Shown here: positions 50,380-59,662 of the stretch, in pieces
Position numbering within the stretch: the stretch's first letter is position 1
Layout: every line of letters begins with the position of its first letter
Assembly: GCA_048814795.1 (NCBI GenBank)
Contig: CP184673.1
Coordinates: 372,001-436,000 of the forward strand
Direction of reading: 5' to 3'
Length of the DNA: 64,000 nucleotides
From: Thermatribacter sp048814795
GTDB lineage: Bacteria > Atribacterota > Atribacteria > Atribacterales > Thermatribacteraceae
The notes under the pieces: model-generated
Databases searched by the model: none
What the model was told of the DNA's origin: nothing
What the model saw: the letters and a program-made list of their open reading frames with translations, nothing else
Translations under genes and position numbers: made by a program

Positions 50380-51882
50380 TTGATAGTGCTTGAGGCGAAG
50401 GGCATAAAAAAGTATTTCGGGGGTGTAGTGGCCCTTTCCAACGGAAACTTGAAGTGTAGAAAGGGTCGGATAACCGGGCTTCTGGGAGCCAATGGGTCTG
50501 GGAAGAGCACCCTTTCCAAAATCATTGCCGGTGTGTATCGTGCTGATGCAGGGGAGATAATATATGAAGGAAGGAAGGTAAACTACAGAAATCCCCATGA
50601 AGCAAGACAGGATGGCATTGCTCTTGTTTTCCAGAATCTGAGTCTGGTTCCCGACCTTACCGTCTGGCAGAATATAGTGTTGGGCATGGAGAAAAACCGG
50701 GGGCTATTCCTGGAGAATGAAGAGGCAAGGGTACTTTCCAGAAGGATTCTTGAGAATTTGATGCCTGATTTGGACATAGAGAGAAAGGTTTATCAACTCT
50801 CTCCAGGGGAGATGCAGATTGTAGAGATAGCTAAAGCTATTTCGAGCAAACCCAGGCTTCTTATTCTTGACGAACCCACTGCGGCGCTGGAGCAGAACCA
50901 GGTTAAAAGTCTTTTTGATTACATGCGAAAACTGGCCAGCGAAGGAATAGCCATGGTTTTCACCTCCCATCGTTTATGGGAAGTTATGGAGATATGTGAT
51001 GATGTTACCATATTCAGAAACGGTGAAGATGTGGTTAACATTGACTTTGACCAGGAAGAAAAAGATCCTGAAAAAATAATAGGTTATATTACTGGAGAAA
51101 CCAAGAAGAAAGAAAGCTTTAAGGTAAGCCAGGGAACTTTTAGCAATCAGGTGATGTTGAAGGCGAAAATAAGGCCGAGAAGCAAAAATAGTGTTCTCAA
51201 GGATATTGTTCTGGAGTTGAGGAAAGGAGAAATTTTGGGCATTGGAGGTCTTGCCGGTCAAGGCCAAAACGAGCTAATGTATGCTCTGGCGGGCAGTTAT
51301 CCTTTTGTTCGTTGTGAGATAGAGCTTGAGGGAAAGAACATTGTTCTTAATCAACCAAGTGAGGCAATTCAGAATGGCATTGTGCTTGTTCCGGGAGACA
51401 GACAAAGAGAGGGCCTTTTTCTCGAGCATTCCATTTATAAAAATACGGTTTTTCCAAAGTTTTGCCTTCCCGATCATCCTCTATTTATACCGGATAGGGA
51501 ATGTCGAGCCGAATGCGAGCGTGTGGTAGAAATACTTTCTATAAAAACACCCAACATTGATGCTCCGGTAAGCACCCTCTCTGGAGGAAACCAGCAAAAA
51601 GTAGTGGTGGGAAAATGGCTTCCTTTCGATATTAAGGTTCTTCTTTTGGCTGACCCTGCGAAAGGAGTAGACGTTGGGGCCAAAAGAGACCTTTATGAAT
51701 ATATTGTTGGGCTGGCGCGGGAAAAAGAGGTTGGTGTAATTTTGTATGCCAGCGATAATGAAGAATTGGTGGAACATTGTGATCGAGTGCTGATAATGTA
51801 TGAGGGAGAGGTTGTGGCAAGCCTTACAGGAGAGGAAATCACTGACGATGCAATAACCGCTGTTTCTATGCGGGTTAGGTAA
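50380..51882 (+). CDS. Ribose-type ABC transporter ATPase (two NBDs)
   Basis: A 500-residue RbsA-type double ATPase. First domain: G-A-N-G-S-G-K-S-T, L-S-P-G-E-M-Q-I-V-E-I-A-K and L-L-I-L-D-E-P-T-A-A-L-E. Second domain: a non-canonical P-loop G-L-A-G-Q-G-Q-N-E, L-S-G-G-N-Q-Q-K-V-V and L-A-D-P-A-K-G-V-D-V, where the usual Walker B glutamate (D-E-P) is alanine-free D-P, so this site is probably not catalytic. TTG 50380 follows GGAGG. It powers the two permeases downstream. Confidence 0.92.
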   Translation: MIVLEAKGIKKYFGGVVALSNGNLKCRKGRITGLLGANGSGKSTLSKIIAGVYRADAGEIIYEGRKVNYRNPHEARQDGIALVFQNLSLVPDLTVWQNIVLGMEKNRGLFLENEEARVLSRRILENLMPDLDIERKVYQLSPGEMQIVEIAKAISSKPRLLILDEPTAALEQNQVKSLFDYMRKLASEGIAMVFTSHRLWEVMEICDDVTIFRNGEDVVNIDFDQEEKDPEKIIGYITGETKKKESFKVSQGTFSNQVMLKAKIRPRSKNSVLKDIVLELRKGEILGIGGLAGQGQNELMYALAGSYPFVRCEIELEGKNIVLNQPSEAIQNGIVLVPGDRQREGLFLEHSIYKNTVFPKFCLPDHPLFIPDRECRAECERVVEILSIKTPNIDAPVSTLSGGNQQKVVVGKWLPFDIKVLLLADPAKGVDVGAKRDLYEYIVGLAREKEVGVILYASDNEELVEHCDRVLIMYEGEVVASLTGEEITDDAITAVSMRVR

Positions 51883-51904
51883 AGGCTGCAAAGGAGTGGT
51901 AATA

Positions 51905-52918
51905 ATGAAAAAGTCCGTTGCGCTTTCGGAAACTTCTTTCCTGAAAAATACGCTTTTAAAACCCGAAGCTTCCAGCTTTTTAATGCTGGTTGCCATGTTT
52001 ATCATAACTGCCGTTTTGCAAAAGAACTTTTTCGAGAGCAGGTCTATTATCAGGAACATAAACGCCTTCGCTCCGCTTATCTTGCTGGCTATGGGTCAAG
52101 CCGTGGTAATAGTTTCGGGAGGGCTTGACCTTTCACAGGGCACGGCCCTTTCACTTCTTACCTGTGTTCTGACCACAGTAATGCGAACTGATAGTCCGAT
52201 AACAGGTGTTTACGCTCTTTTGGCAGCTTTTGCGGTAGCTATGTTAACCGGTGTTATAAATGGCATTGGTATAGGATATCTAAGAATACCTCCGGTGATT
52301 GTTACTTTTGCTACTTCTTATCTCTGGTTGGGTCTGGCTTTGTTTTTAAGACCTACGCCTGGCGGGGAAACTGTAGAGTGGTTTCGCGTTTTTTACAGAA
52401 TGCGCAGTGTTGAGGGGCTGCCTGCTTTTCTCAGATCTCTTGATTATTTCATTCCCCCGTCTTTGTTTTTGGTGCTTATAGGCTGTTTGCTGTGGTTTTT
52501 AATTAGCAAAACCAGAACGGGCAGGTATATCTATGCAGTGGGTAGCAACATAGAGAGTGCTTACTACAGTGGTATCAATACCGCCAAAACGCAGCTGATG
52601 GCTTGCCTGATCAATGCAATTTTCATTTTTCTGGCGGCTTTATTCTTTGTTGCTCAGAATCAAACTGGGGATGCGCGGATGGGTGGTCCGTTAACTTTGA
52701 GGTCAATAGCAGCAGTGGTTGTAGGAGGCATCGCTCTTTCGGGAGGAAGAGGAAGCATATATTTCGCCCTGATAGGTGCGCTGATTCTCAGCTTTGTTAG
52801 TAAAATAATCTTTTTCGCAAATATTCCCAATGCCTACCAGACCCTGGTTTCTGGAATGATTGTCATCGCCGCCATAGCTGGTCCTGCGTACATGACCATA
52901 ACCAAGGAAGAGCGCTGA
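51905..52918 (+). CDS. Ribose-type ABC transporter permease
   Basis: A 337-residue RbsC-family permease with S-G-G-L-D-L-S-Q-G, G-V-I-N-G-I-G-I-G-Y, Y-I-Y-A-V-G-S-N-I-E-S-A-Y-Y-S-G-I and G-G-I-A-L-S-G-G-R-G-S. ATG 51905 has AAAGGAG about nine bases upstream; GTG 51896 is too close to it. Likely heterodimer partner of the next permease. Inner membrane; substrate unknown. Confidence 0.92.
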   Translation: MKKSVALSETSFLKNTLLKPEASSFLMLVAMFIITAVLQKNFFESRSIIRNINAFAPLILLAMGQAVVIVSGGLDLSQGTALSLLTCVLTTVMRTDSPITGVYALLAAFAVAMLTGVINGIGIGYLRIPPVIVTFATSYLWLGLALFLRPTPGGETVEWFRVFYRMRSVEGLPAFLRSLDYFIPPSLFLVLIGCLLWFLISKTRTGRYIYAVGSNIESAYYSGINTAKTQLMACLINAIFIFLAALFFVAQNQTGDARMGGPLTLRSIAAVVVGGIALSGGRGSIYFALIGALILSFVSKIIFFANIPNAYQTLVSGMIVIAAIAGPAYMTITKEER

Positions 52919-52933
52919 GAGGGAGAGTAGAAT

Positions 52934-53917
52934 ATGGGAGACACAATAAGTAAACCGGCTTTGGTTCAACTCTGGTATGAAAAGTATAAGAAGATTTTGA
53001 TTGTTTTCGTGTTGATTCTGGCTATATTTGTCTTCGGAGAGATAACCCTGCCTACCAGCTTCTTGAGTATTGGCCAGATTTTAATTACTGCCAAGCTGGC
53101 TTCTTTTACCGCTCTTTTTGGGCTCTGTCAGATGATTGTCATAGCTGGTGGAGGAGAAGGCCTGGATCTATCGGTGGGCTATAATGCAACTTTGACAGCA
53201 GTTGTTACAGCAAGCATCATGAATGGAAGCAATGGAAACCTGTGGTTAGCTGTACTGGTTGCGCTGGGTTTCGGGATAGCCATAGGTATGGCTAATGGCG
53301 CCCTTGCTTCTTATCTTAAGCTCCCACCTCTGGTGGTTACTCTTGCTATGGCTGATATATTGCAGGGTATAGTTAATGCTTATGTTGCGGGAAAAGCTAT
53401 TACTGGAAGGCCGTCACCCATTCTGACTTTAATGGCTGCCAAGTCCACCGGAGAGTTTCCGAACATTCTTTTTGTCTTAATCCCCATCGCTATTCTGGCA
53501 ACTATTGCTTTTAACAATACAAAATGGGGCCAAATACTCTTTGGAGTGGGGGCTAACGAACGAACTGCTTATTTGAGCGGCATCAACGTTAAAAAGGTAA
53601 GGTTTGTTGCTTTTACGGTAAGCGGTACTCTGGCGAGTTTGATTGGCTTGCTTTTGCTGGGGAATATGGGTATTGCTTTTAAAGACATGGGCTCTAACTA
53701 TGTTTTACCAAGCATAGCAGCTGTGGTTTTGGGAGGAGTGCCGTTGAGTGGCGGTGGCGGAAACTATCTGGGTGTTATTATGGGGGCTGTATTTTTGCAA
53801 GCCTTGACCAATCTTCTGGTGGCTTTTGGCTTGGGTGACGCAGCAAAATGGGTTACCTTCGGCATTATCCTCTTTGTTATGCTCAGCTTCTATGCCAGCA
53901 ACTTGCGTAGAAGGTAG
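52934..53917 (+). CDS. Ribose-type ABC transporter permease (second)
   Basis: A 327-residue permease with G-G-G-E-G-L-D-L-S-V-G-Y, M-A-N-G-A-L-A-S-Y-L-K, L-F-G-V-G-A-N-E-R-T-A-Y-L-S-G-I-N and G-G-V-P-L-S-G-G-G-G-N. The first motif contains an extra G-E compared with most relatives. It begins 15 bases after the first permease and ends the operon. The heteromeric permease pair resembles that of the left-hand cluster. Confidence 0.92.
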   Translation: MGDTISKPALVQLWYEKYKKILIVFVLILAIFVFGEITLPTSFLSIGQILITAKLASFTALFGLCQMIVIAGGGEGLDLSVGYNATLTAVVTASIMNGSNGNLWLAVLVALGFGIAIGMANGALASYLKLPPLVVTLAMADILQGIVNAYVAGKAITGRPSPILTLMAAKSTGEFPNILFVLIPIAILATIAFNNTKWGQILFGVGANERTAYLSGINVKKVRFVAFTVSGTLASLIGLLLLGNMGIAFKDMGSNYVLPSIAAVVLGGVPLSGGGGNYLGVIMGAVFLQALTNLLVAFGLGDAAKWVTFGIILFVMLSFYASNLRRR

Positions 53918-54109
53918 AACCGGAAGATTATTCTTTTATGTTTCATACTTTGGTGCCGTAAAAATGGTTTGACGCAGTTTTCTTAGAAAGATTTCGTTGT
54001 TTTGAAAAATTTCTGCTACACGATAGCTAAGCAAACCGCCTAAGTTCCTGCGTTGGGTTAGTGTGTCTTTATCGTAAGGTTCTTTAACAACCAGAAGAAG
54101 GAATAAAAA

Positions 54110-55362
54110 GTAAATATCAGAGAAGTTAACAAGTCTTTTTGTGAAGAACGGCCCTTTTTCTGTTTTGCCGATACGGTATGGAGTGCTTTTACCAATGTTA
54201 CCGAGGAAGAATGGGAAAAATATCTCAAGTGGCGGAAATTGCAAGGGTTTAATGTGTTGCAAATCAACGTTTTAAATCAGTGGGATGCGAGTGTACCCTA
54301 TCTTCGCTTTCCTTTTAAAGGGGGTAATTATGGAAACTTTGAGCTGAACGAAGAATATTTTGACTTCGCCGAAAAACTCCTCGAAAAAGCTACCCAAAAA
54401 GGATTCATCCCCGCTCTGGTGCTTCTTTGGTGCAATTTTGTTCCCGACACCTGGGCTTCTCAGAGAGGAATTTCTCCTGTTATTCCTTTTCCGGTTATGG
54501 AAAAGTATGTAGAATATGCTGTGAAAAAGTTTTCCAAGTTTGAACCCATTTTCATAATTAGTGGCGACACCAATTTCGGCTCCCAAGAAACTATCAGATA
54601 TTACCTCCGTGCTATGGAAATTGTAAAGAATCTCGTTCCTTCTGCATTAACTACTCTCCACTTACAACCCAATACACAGCTTCCTCCAGAGATTGTTAAA
54701 TCGCCTTATCTCGATTTCTACATGTACCAGTCGGGGCACGTTAAAAATGAGCAGCACTTTCCTTATTTGCTTGCTCAGCAGTTCCTCGAATACCCGGTGA
54801 AGCGCCCCATTGTGAATGGAGAGCCTTGCTATGAAGGCCATCCTTTGGATTTACCAAGGAAGGTCGTTTTAGTTCCTTTGATGTTCGCAAGGCAGTGTGG
54901 CAGAGTTTGCTTTCGGGAGCAAGCGCAGGGTTTACCTATGGTGCCCATGGTGTTTGGTCCTGGCATAGAAATGGTTCGGAATTTAGGGGGCAGGAGTTTT
55001 CAGGAGAACCTTTTGAATGGGATACCGCCTTATATTTAGAAGGAGCCTGGGATGCAGGTTTTGCAAGATATATTTTCGAAGAGTATAAACTTTTTGGAAT
55101 GCAACCCGCTCAAGATTTGCTTGTCGAAAAGAGTCCTGAGGTAAGGTGTGCTATGGCTCGGGATATGAAAAAATGGGTTGTTTATTCTCCCTGTTCTCAG
55201 AGCATACTTCTTAAGATTTCATCGCAAGAGTGTCCAGACGTGCTGGGTATAGAACTCCCTCAGAGGAAGATTTTCTATCCCCGGGTAATTTCTCGAAATG
55301 GTGTCTTACAGGTTGATTTACCTCCTTTCAATAGCGATTTTCTGCTTTTAGGTATTCGCTAA
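54110..55362 (+). pseudogene. Broken DUF4038-type (apiosidase-like) glycoside hydrolase
   Basis: Three frames together give one DUF4038-like cytoplasmic glycosidase. Part one (about 54110-54163) reads L-F-V-K-N-G; part two (about 54160-54860) reads C-F-A-D-T-V-W-S-A-F, then Q-G-F-N-V-L-Q-I-N-V and I-V-N-G-E-P-C-Y-E-G; part three (about 54860-55362) reads D-V-R-K-A-V-W-Q-S and A-G-F-T-Y-G-A-H-G-V-W-S-W. At least two frameshifts break it. No start codon or ribosome site precedes part one. The rest is well preserved, so inactivation is recent or the shifts are sequencing errors. The 190 bases before it hold no clear gene. Confidence 0.78.
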
Positions 55363-55390
55363 AAAAGGTTTTTGAAAAAAATTATTGTGG

Positions 55391-55419
55391 TTGAAAAATA
55401 ATGCAAAATATTATATAAT
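55391..55419 (+). promoter_or_regulatory. Promoter of the SorC-type regulator and sugar operon
   Basis: TTGAAA (55391-55396), 17 bases, TATAAT (55414-55419). An inverted repeat ATAAT-GCAAAAT-ATTAT (55398-55414) fills the spacer, with the same seven-base centre as the operator candidate at 6698-6716. It is suitable for autoregulation. Confidence 0.65.
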
Positions 55420-55440
55420 TCCCTAAAGGAGGAACGGTGG

Positions 55441-56391
55441 ATGTCTTTGGCAGAAGAAGACCTGATGGTTCGCATTGCCTGGTTGCATTATCAGGAAGAT
55501 ATTACCTTGAGCGAAATAGCTGATCGCTTTGGCTTGTCTCGACCCAAAGCAACACGGCTTCTTGAAAAAGCTCGTCGAAATGGGGTAGTTCGTTTTTTAA
55601 TCAAAGCTCCTCATGCTCACCTTCTCTCTTTAGAAAAGCAGCTGAAAGAAGTATTTTCCCTTGATGACGCTGTTGTTGTTCCTTCCCCCGCAAGCGAGGA
55701 AGCTGTTTATGAAAGTATAGGAAAGGGAGGAGCAATATATCTTTACCGGACAATTCGAGAAGGGGATTTGATCGGCATCAGTTGGGGCAAAACCCTGCGT
55801 CAGTTAGCCGAAAATCTTATACCGAAAGACTCGGTAAAAGATGTTCGTTTTGTGAGCCTGGCAGGGGGTCTCACCGTGGGTGCTTTTATGAATCCCTATA
55901 ACATTGGAGAGCGCTTGGCAAGTGTTTATCAGGGTGAATGTTATTACATTCATGCTCCTGAAGTTGTTGATTCTCCCGATCTGAGAGATTTTTATCTTGC
56001 TGAAAGAGTTAATAAGAAAACCTTTGAAATGGCTAAAAACGCACGGCTTTCTTTAGTTGGGATTGGAGTGGCCCACCCTCAGCTTTCTACTTATATCAAG
56101 GCAGGTTTCATTGACGTCCAGGATATGGAAATTATAAGGAGAATGGGCGGTGTGGGTGATGTGTTGGGACAATTTTATGATCTTCAGGGAAGGATCCTGG
56201 ATTTAGAACTACACCGAAGAACCATTGCTATTTCGCTTAAAGAGCTGAGCGAAATGCCAAACGTAATTGGCCTTGCAGGCGGAAAACATAAAGTAGATGC
56301 AATCCTTGGAGCGCTCCGTGGACGATTTATAAAAACTTTAGTTACTGATGAATTCACAGCTGAAGAGCTGTTGAAGAAGTCAAAAACTTGA
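55441..56391 (+). CDS. SorC/DeoR-type sugar-binding transcriptional regulator
   Basis: A 316-residue SorC-family regulator. The N-terminal HTH has L-S-E-I-A-D-R-F-G-L-S-R-P-K-A-T-R-L-L. The C-terminal sugar-binding domain has G-K-G-G-A-I-Y-L, I-G-I-S-W-G-K-T-L and G-L-A-G-G-K-H-K-V-D-A-I-L-G-A-L, all typical of the family that senses phosphorylated sugars. It heads an apparently continuous operon of dehydrogenase, epimerase, transporter and isomerase, so it very likely controls that pathway. ATG start with AAAGGAGG. Confidence 0.93.
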   Translation: MSLAEEDLMVRIAWLHYQEDITLSEIADRFGLSRPKATRLLEKARRNGVVRFLIKAPHAHLLSLEKQLKEVFSLDDAVVVPSPASEEAVYESIGKGGAIYLYRTIREGDLIGISWGKTLRQLAENLIPKDSVKDVRFVSLAGGLTVGAFMNPYNIGERLASVYQGECYYIHAPEVVDSPDLRDFYLAERVNKKTFEMAKNARLSLVGIGVAHPQLSTYIKAGFIDVQDMEIIRRMGGVGDVLGQFYDLQGRILDLELHRRTIAISLKELSEMPNVIGLAGGKHKVDAILGALRGRFIKTLVTDEFTAEELLKKSKT

Positions 56392-56415
56392 TTTTGAGGG
56401 AAGGAGCGTAATGTC

Positions 56416-57459
56416 TTGAAAGCTTTATTCTTTGTTTCGCCAGGTAAGATGGAAATAAGAGAGGTTCCCAAACCTGTCTGTCCGGATGGAGGAATGCTGG
56501 TCAAGGTTTTTGCCTGTGGCTTTTGTGGTTCTGACCTACGAACCTATAAAAGTGGTCATCCCCGAGTAAATCCCCCCTGGATTATTGGTCATGAAATAGC
56601 TGGAGTAGTTGAAGAGGTTGGCAGAGGAGTGAAGAAGTTTCAGGTTGGAGACAGGGTAGCTGTAGCTCCTCCGGTTTACTGCGGTAAATGTTGGTATTGT
56701 AGAAGAGGTTTATTTTATCTTTGCTTAAACCAGCGTGAAATTGCTCAAGCCTGGCCGGGTGGGTTCGCAGAATATATAGCCATTCCCCCTGAGGCAATTG
56801 CTTTTGGCAGTATCAATAAAATTCCGAAAGGCCTTTCTTTCGAAGAGGCTGCAATTTCAGAGCCGGCTTCTTCCTGTGTTAATGCGCATGAAGTTGCTGA
56901 TACTTCTCTCGAGGATAGTGTAGTAATAATCGGTGCAGGACCTATAGGTTGTTTCCATGTAGAAATTGCTAAAGCTAGGGGTGCACAGAAAGTTATCTTG
57001 ATGGATGTTTTGGAGTCTCGTCTTGATTTAGCCCGTCGTTTTTCTCCTGATTATCTCCTTCAAAACAAGCCAGGTTCTTCCGAGCATATAGATAAAATTC
57101 TCGAACTTACCGAGGGAAGGGGCGCTTCAGTAATCGTTGTAGCTTGTCCTTCAGGAGAAGCCCAACAAGACGCCCTGAAAATGGCAGCTAAGGGGGGGAG
57201 AATTCTCTTTTTTGGAGGCCTTCCCAAGGAAAAAAGTATGGTTTCTTTCGACAGCAATCTCATCCACTATCGGGGGCTCAAAATAATTGGTGCAACTACT
57301 TTTTCTCCGAAACATCATGAAATAGCTCTTTCTATGTTTGTTTCTCGAAAAATACACGCTCAAGACTACATAACCCATGTTTTCCCCCTTGAAGATTACC
57401 AAAAAGCTATTGATGCTCTTTTAAACGGTGAAGCTTTAAAGGTGGTATTGAAGCCTTGA
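56416..57459 (+). CDS. Zinc-dependent sugar/polyol dehydrogenase
   Basis: A 347-residue medium-chain dehydrogenase. Catalytic zinc ligands: F-C-G-S-D and G-H-E-I-A-G. Structural zinc cysteines: C-G-K-C-W-Y-C-R-R-G and C-L-N-Q. NAD fold: G-A-G-P-I-G-C-F. The C terminus (T-H-V-F-P-L-E-D, G-E-A-L-K-V-V) is closely like the broken gene at 14364-15404, so they are paralogues. It probably oxidises the sugar handled by this operon. It uses TTG 56416 after AAGGAG. Substrate unknown; sorbitol/threonine-dehydrogenase relatives. Confidence 0.9.
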   Translation: MKALFFVSPGKMEIREVPKPVCPDGGMLVKVFACGFCGSDLRTYKSGHPRVNPPWIIGHEIAGVVEEVGRGVKKFQVGDRVAVAPPVYCGKCWYCRRGLFYLCLNQREIAQAWPGGFAEYIAIPPEAIAFGSINKIPKGLSFEEAAISEPASSCVNAHEVADTSLEDSVVIIGAGPIGCFHVEIAKARGAQKVILMDVLESRLDLARRFSPDYLLQNKPGSSEHIDKILELTEGRGASVIVVACPSGEAQQDALKMAAKGGRILFFGGLPKEKSMVSFDSNLIHYRGLKIIGATTFSPKHHEIALSMFVSRKIHAQDYITHVFPLEDYQKAIDALLNGEALKVVLKP

Positions 57460-57470
57460 AGGATGGGGTG

Positions 57471-58154
57471 ATGATTTCGGCGTCAATTGCCTGTGCTGAT
57501 TTTGGATGTTTGAAGCAAACCCTTAAGGAACTCGAAGAGTCAGGAGTTAAGTTGTTACACTTTGATGTTGTGGACGGACATTTTGCTCCTACTTTTATTA
57601 TGGGGCCACCTGTTTTGACTTCTCTCCGTAAGTATACCAGCTTACCATTTGAAGCCCACCTTGCCTGTTATCATCCTGAAAAGTTCCTTTCTCAATTCAA
57701 AGGTGCTGGTACGGATTATTTTGCCTTTCATTTTGAGGCAGTTGAAGATCCACCTTATTTTGCATCTTTGGTTAGAGAAAAGGGCATGAAGCCCGTGGTG
57801 GCGCTTCGTCCAGAAACCCCGCAAGAAGAACTCAGTGATGACCTGCTTTCTTTAGTGGATATGATTCTGATACTTGCCGTGAAACCGGGGTTTGCAGGCC
57901 AGAAGTTTGATGAGAGAGTTTTACCCAAAATCGGACTTTTAGCAGAACGTCTTAAAACGGTTAACCCCGAATGTCTGATAGAAGTTGATGGAAATATTAA
58001 TGAAACCACCATTCCAGAGGTGGTAAAGCAGGGTGCAAAAGTGCTCGTAGGAGGTACATCTGGTCTTTTTAGAAAAGATAGAAGCATTGAACAGTCGGTG
58101 AAGATTATGAGAAATTCAGCCTTGAGAATTCTGAAAAGAGGGAGTTGTTTATGA
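57471..58154 (+). CDS. Ribulose-phosphate 3-epimerase-like protein
   Basis: A 227-residue TIM-barrel epimerase of the Rpe/AlsE family. Metal ligands are H-F-D-V-V-D-G (His, Asp), E-A-H-L-A-C (His) and I-E-V-D-G-N-I (Asp). S-I-A-C-A-D-F at the start and V-K-P-G-F-A-G-Q-K-F in the phosphate loop fit. It inverts the C3 of a ketose phosphate. Because it sits in a sugar operon it may act on allulose-6-phosphate or another ketose phosphate rather than ribulose-5-phosphate. ATG 57471 is chosen with AAGGATGGGG upstream; TTG 57456 is the longer option. Confidence 0.87.
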   Translation: MISASIACADFGCLKQTLKELEESGVKLLHFDVVDGHFAPTFIMGPPVLTSLRKYTSLPFEAHLACYHPEKFLSQFKGAGTDYFAFHFEAVEDPPYFASLVREKGMKPVVALRPETPQEELSDDLLSLVDMILILAVKPGFAGQKFDERVLPKIGLLAERLKTVNPECLIEVDGNINETTIPEVVKQGAKVLVGGTSGLFRKDRSIEQSVKIMRNSALRILKRGSCL

Positions 58155-59662
58155 GCAGCGGTTATTTTTTGGAGATGAAAGACATCAAAAAGAGTTTTCC
58201 CGGTGTTCAAGCTTTGAAGGGAGTTACTTTGCTCGTTAAAAAAGGCGAAGTCCACGCTCTGGTTGGAGAAAACGGTGCTGGCAAATCTACTTTGATGAAT
58301 ATTCTTGGTGGTGTCATTCAGGCAGATTCTGGAGAAATTTTTATTGATGGTCAGAAAGTCGTGATTCGCAATCCTCACGAAGCACAACATCTTGGTATTG
58401 CCTTTATTCATCAAGAGTTAAGTCTTTTCCCGTTTTTGGATATTGCCCGGAATATTTTTATTTCCAACCTGCCTTTGACAGCAGGGGGAAAGATTGATTT
58501 TAAAGTGCTGTACCAAAGAACAGAACAGTTGCTGGAAAAGGTTGGCTTGAAGGTGGATCCCCACACCATGGTGAAAGACCTAACGGTTGCTGAGAAGCAA
58601 ATGGTAGAGATTGCCAAAGCTCTTTCCTTTAAAACTCGTATTTTGGTTCTTGATGAACCAACTTCTTCGCTTACCGATCGAGAGATTAATAATCTTTTCC
58701 AGATTATTAGAAGTCTAAAAGAAGAAGGCGTCACGATTATATACATTTCCCACAGATTGAATGAAATTTTTGAAATTTGTGATTCGGTAACCGTACTTCG
58801 GGATGGAGAATTTGTCGATAGCATGCCAGTTGCTGAAACCAACAAGGAAGATTTGATTCAAAAGATGGTGGGCAAAAAACTGACCATGATGTTTCCCCAA
58901 CGAACAGAACGCAAGCTTGGCGAGGTTTTACTCGAAGTCCAGAAACTTACCAAAGAACCGTATTTCCGCAATGTTGATTTCTCCCTAAAAAGGGGCGAAA
59001 TTCTTGGTGTTTTTGGGTTGGTAGGTGCAGGGCGTTCGGAGGTTGCTCGTACCATTGTTGGTGACATGCATCGTGATACAGGAAAAGTCTTCCTCAAAGG
59101 GAAAGAGGTTGATTTTAGACACCCCAAAGAAGCTATTATGGCTGGTATTGGTTTTTTGACCGAAGACCGGCGTGGAGAAGGTTTGGCTGTTGAGATGGAG
59201 GTAAAGAACAATATTTCCATGGCTATTTTTTGGAATCACCTGAAAAGAGGCTTATTAAGTTTGGATGCTCGAGAGGAGGAAAGAAGAGCTCAAGAGTATG
59301 TCCGGGAGTTACGCATAGTGACTCCCAGCATTTATCAGAAAGTCAAGTTTTTGAGTGGCGGTAATCAACAAAAGGTGGTTGTTGCAAAGTGGCTTTGTGC
59401 TAACCCCCAAATACTTATTATGGATGAAGCAACCAGAGGAATAGATGTTGGAGCAAAGACGGAGATTTACCAGCTTACCGTAGATCTTGCTGAAAGAGGC
59501 ATGGGTGTGATTTTTATATCCTCCGAAATAGAAGAAATACTTGGTTTGAGCGACCGCATTTTGGTGATGTACGAAGGTGAGGTTACTGCTGAGTTGTCTG
59601 GTGGAGTGACTCAGGAAGAAGTTATGTATTATGCGACAGGAGGAGAGAAAGTTCATGCTTAA
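58151..59662 (+). CDS. Ribose-type ABC transporter ATPase (two NBDs)
   Basis: A 503-residue RbsA-type ATPase. First domain: G-E-N-G-A-G-K-S-T, V-A-E-K-Q-M-V-E-I-A-K and I-L-V-L-D-E-P-T-S-S-L. Second domain: G-L-V-G-A-G-R-S-E, L-S-G-G-N-Q-Q-K-V-V and L-I-M-D-E-A-T-R-G-I-D-V. It overlaps the epimerase stop (ATGA) and the next permease start by 8 bases. It should serve the permeases at 59655 and 61869 and the binding protein at 60793. Third-codon positions are T-rich compared with the paralogue at 10540. Confidence 0.93.
   Translation: MSSGYFLEMKDIKKSFPGVQALKGVTLLVKKGEVHALVGENGAGKSTLMNILGGVIQADSGEIFIDGQKVVIRNPHEAQHLGIAFIHQELSLFPFLDIARNIFISNLPLTAGGKIDFKVLYQRTEQLLEKVGLKVDPHTMVKDLTVAEKQMVEIAKALSFKTRILVLDEPTSSLTDREINNLFQIIRSLKEEGVTIIYISHRLNEIFEICDSVTVLRDGEFVDSMPVAETNKEDLIQKMVGKKLTMMFPQRTERKLGEVLLEVQKLTKEPYFRNVDFSLKRGEILGVFGLVGAGRSEVARTIVGDMHRDTGKVFLKGKEVDFRHPKEAIMAGIGFLTEDRRGEGLAVEMEVKNNISMAIFWNHLKRGLLSLDAREEERRAQEYVRELRIVTPSIYQKVKFLSGGNQQKVVVAKWLCANPQILIMDEATRGIDVGAKTEIYQLTVDLAERGMGVIFISSEIEEILGLSDRILVMYEGEVTAELSGGVTQEEVMYYATGGEKVHA

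Noticed and set aside
53936..54262. 108-codon - strand frame before the broken glycosidase
   Set aside because: Half of it is antisense to the DUF4038 remnant. The other half could be a gene tail, but nothing recognisable supports it.
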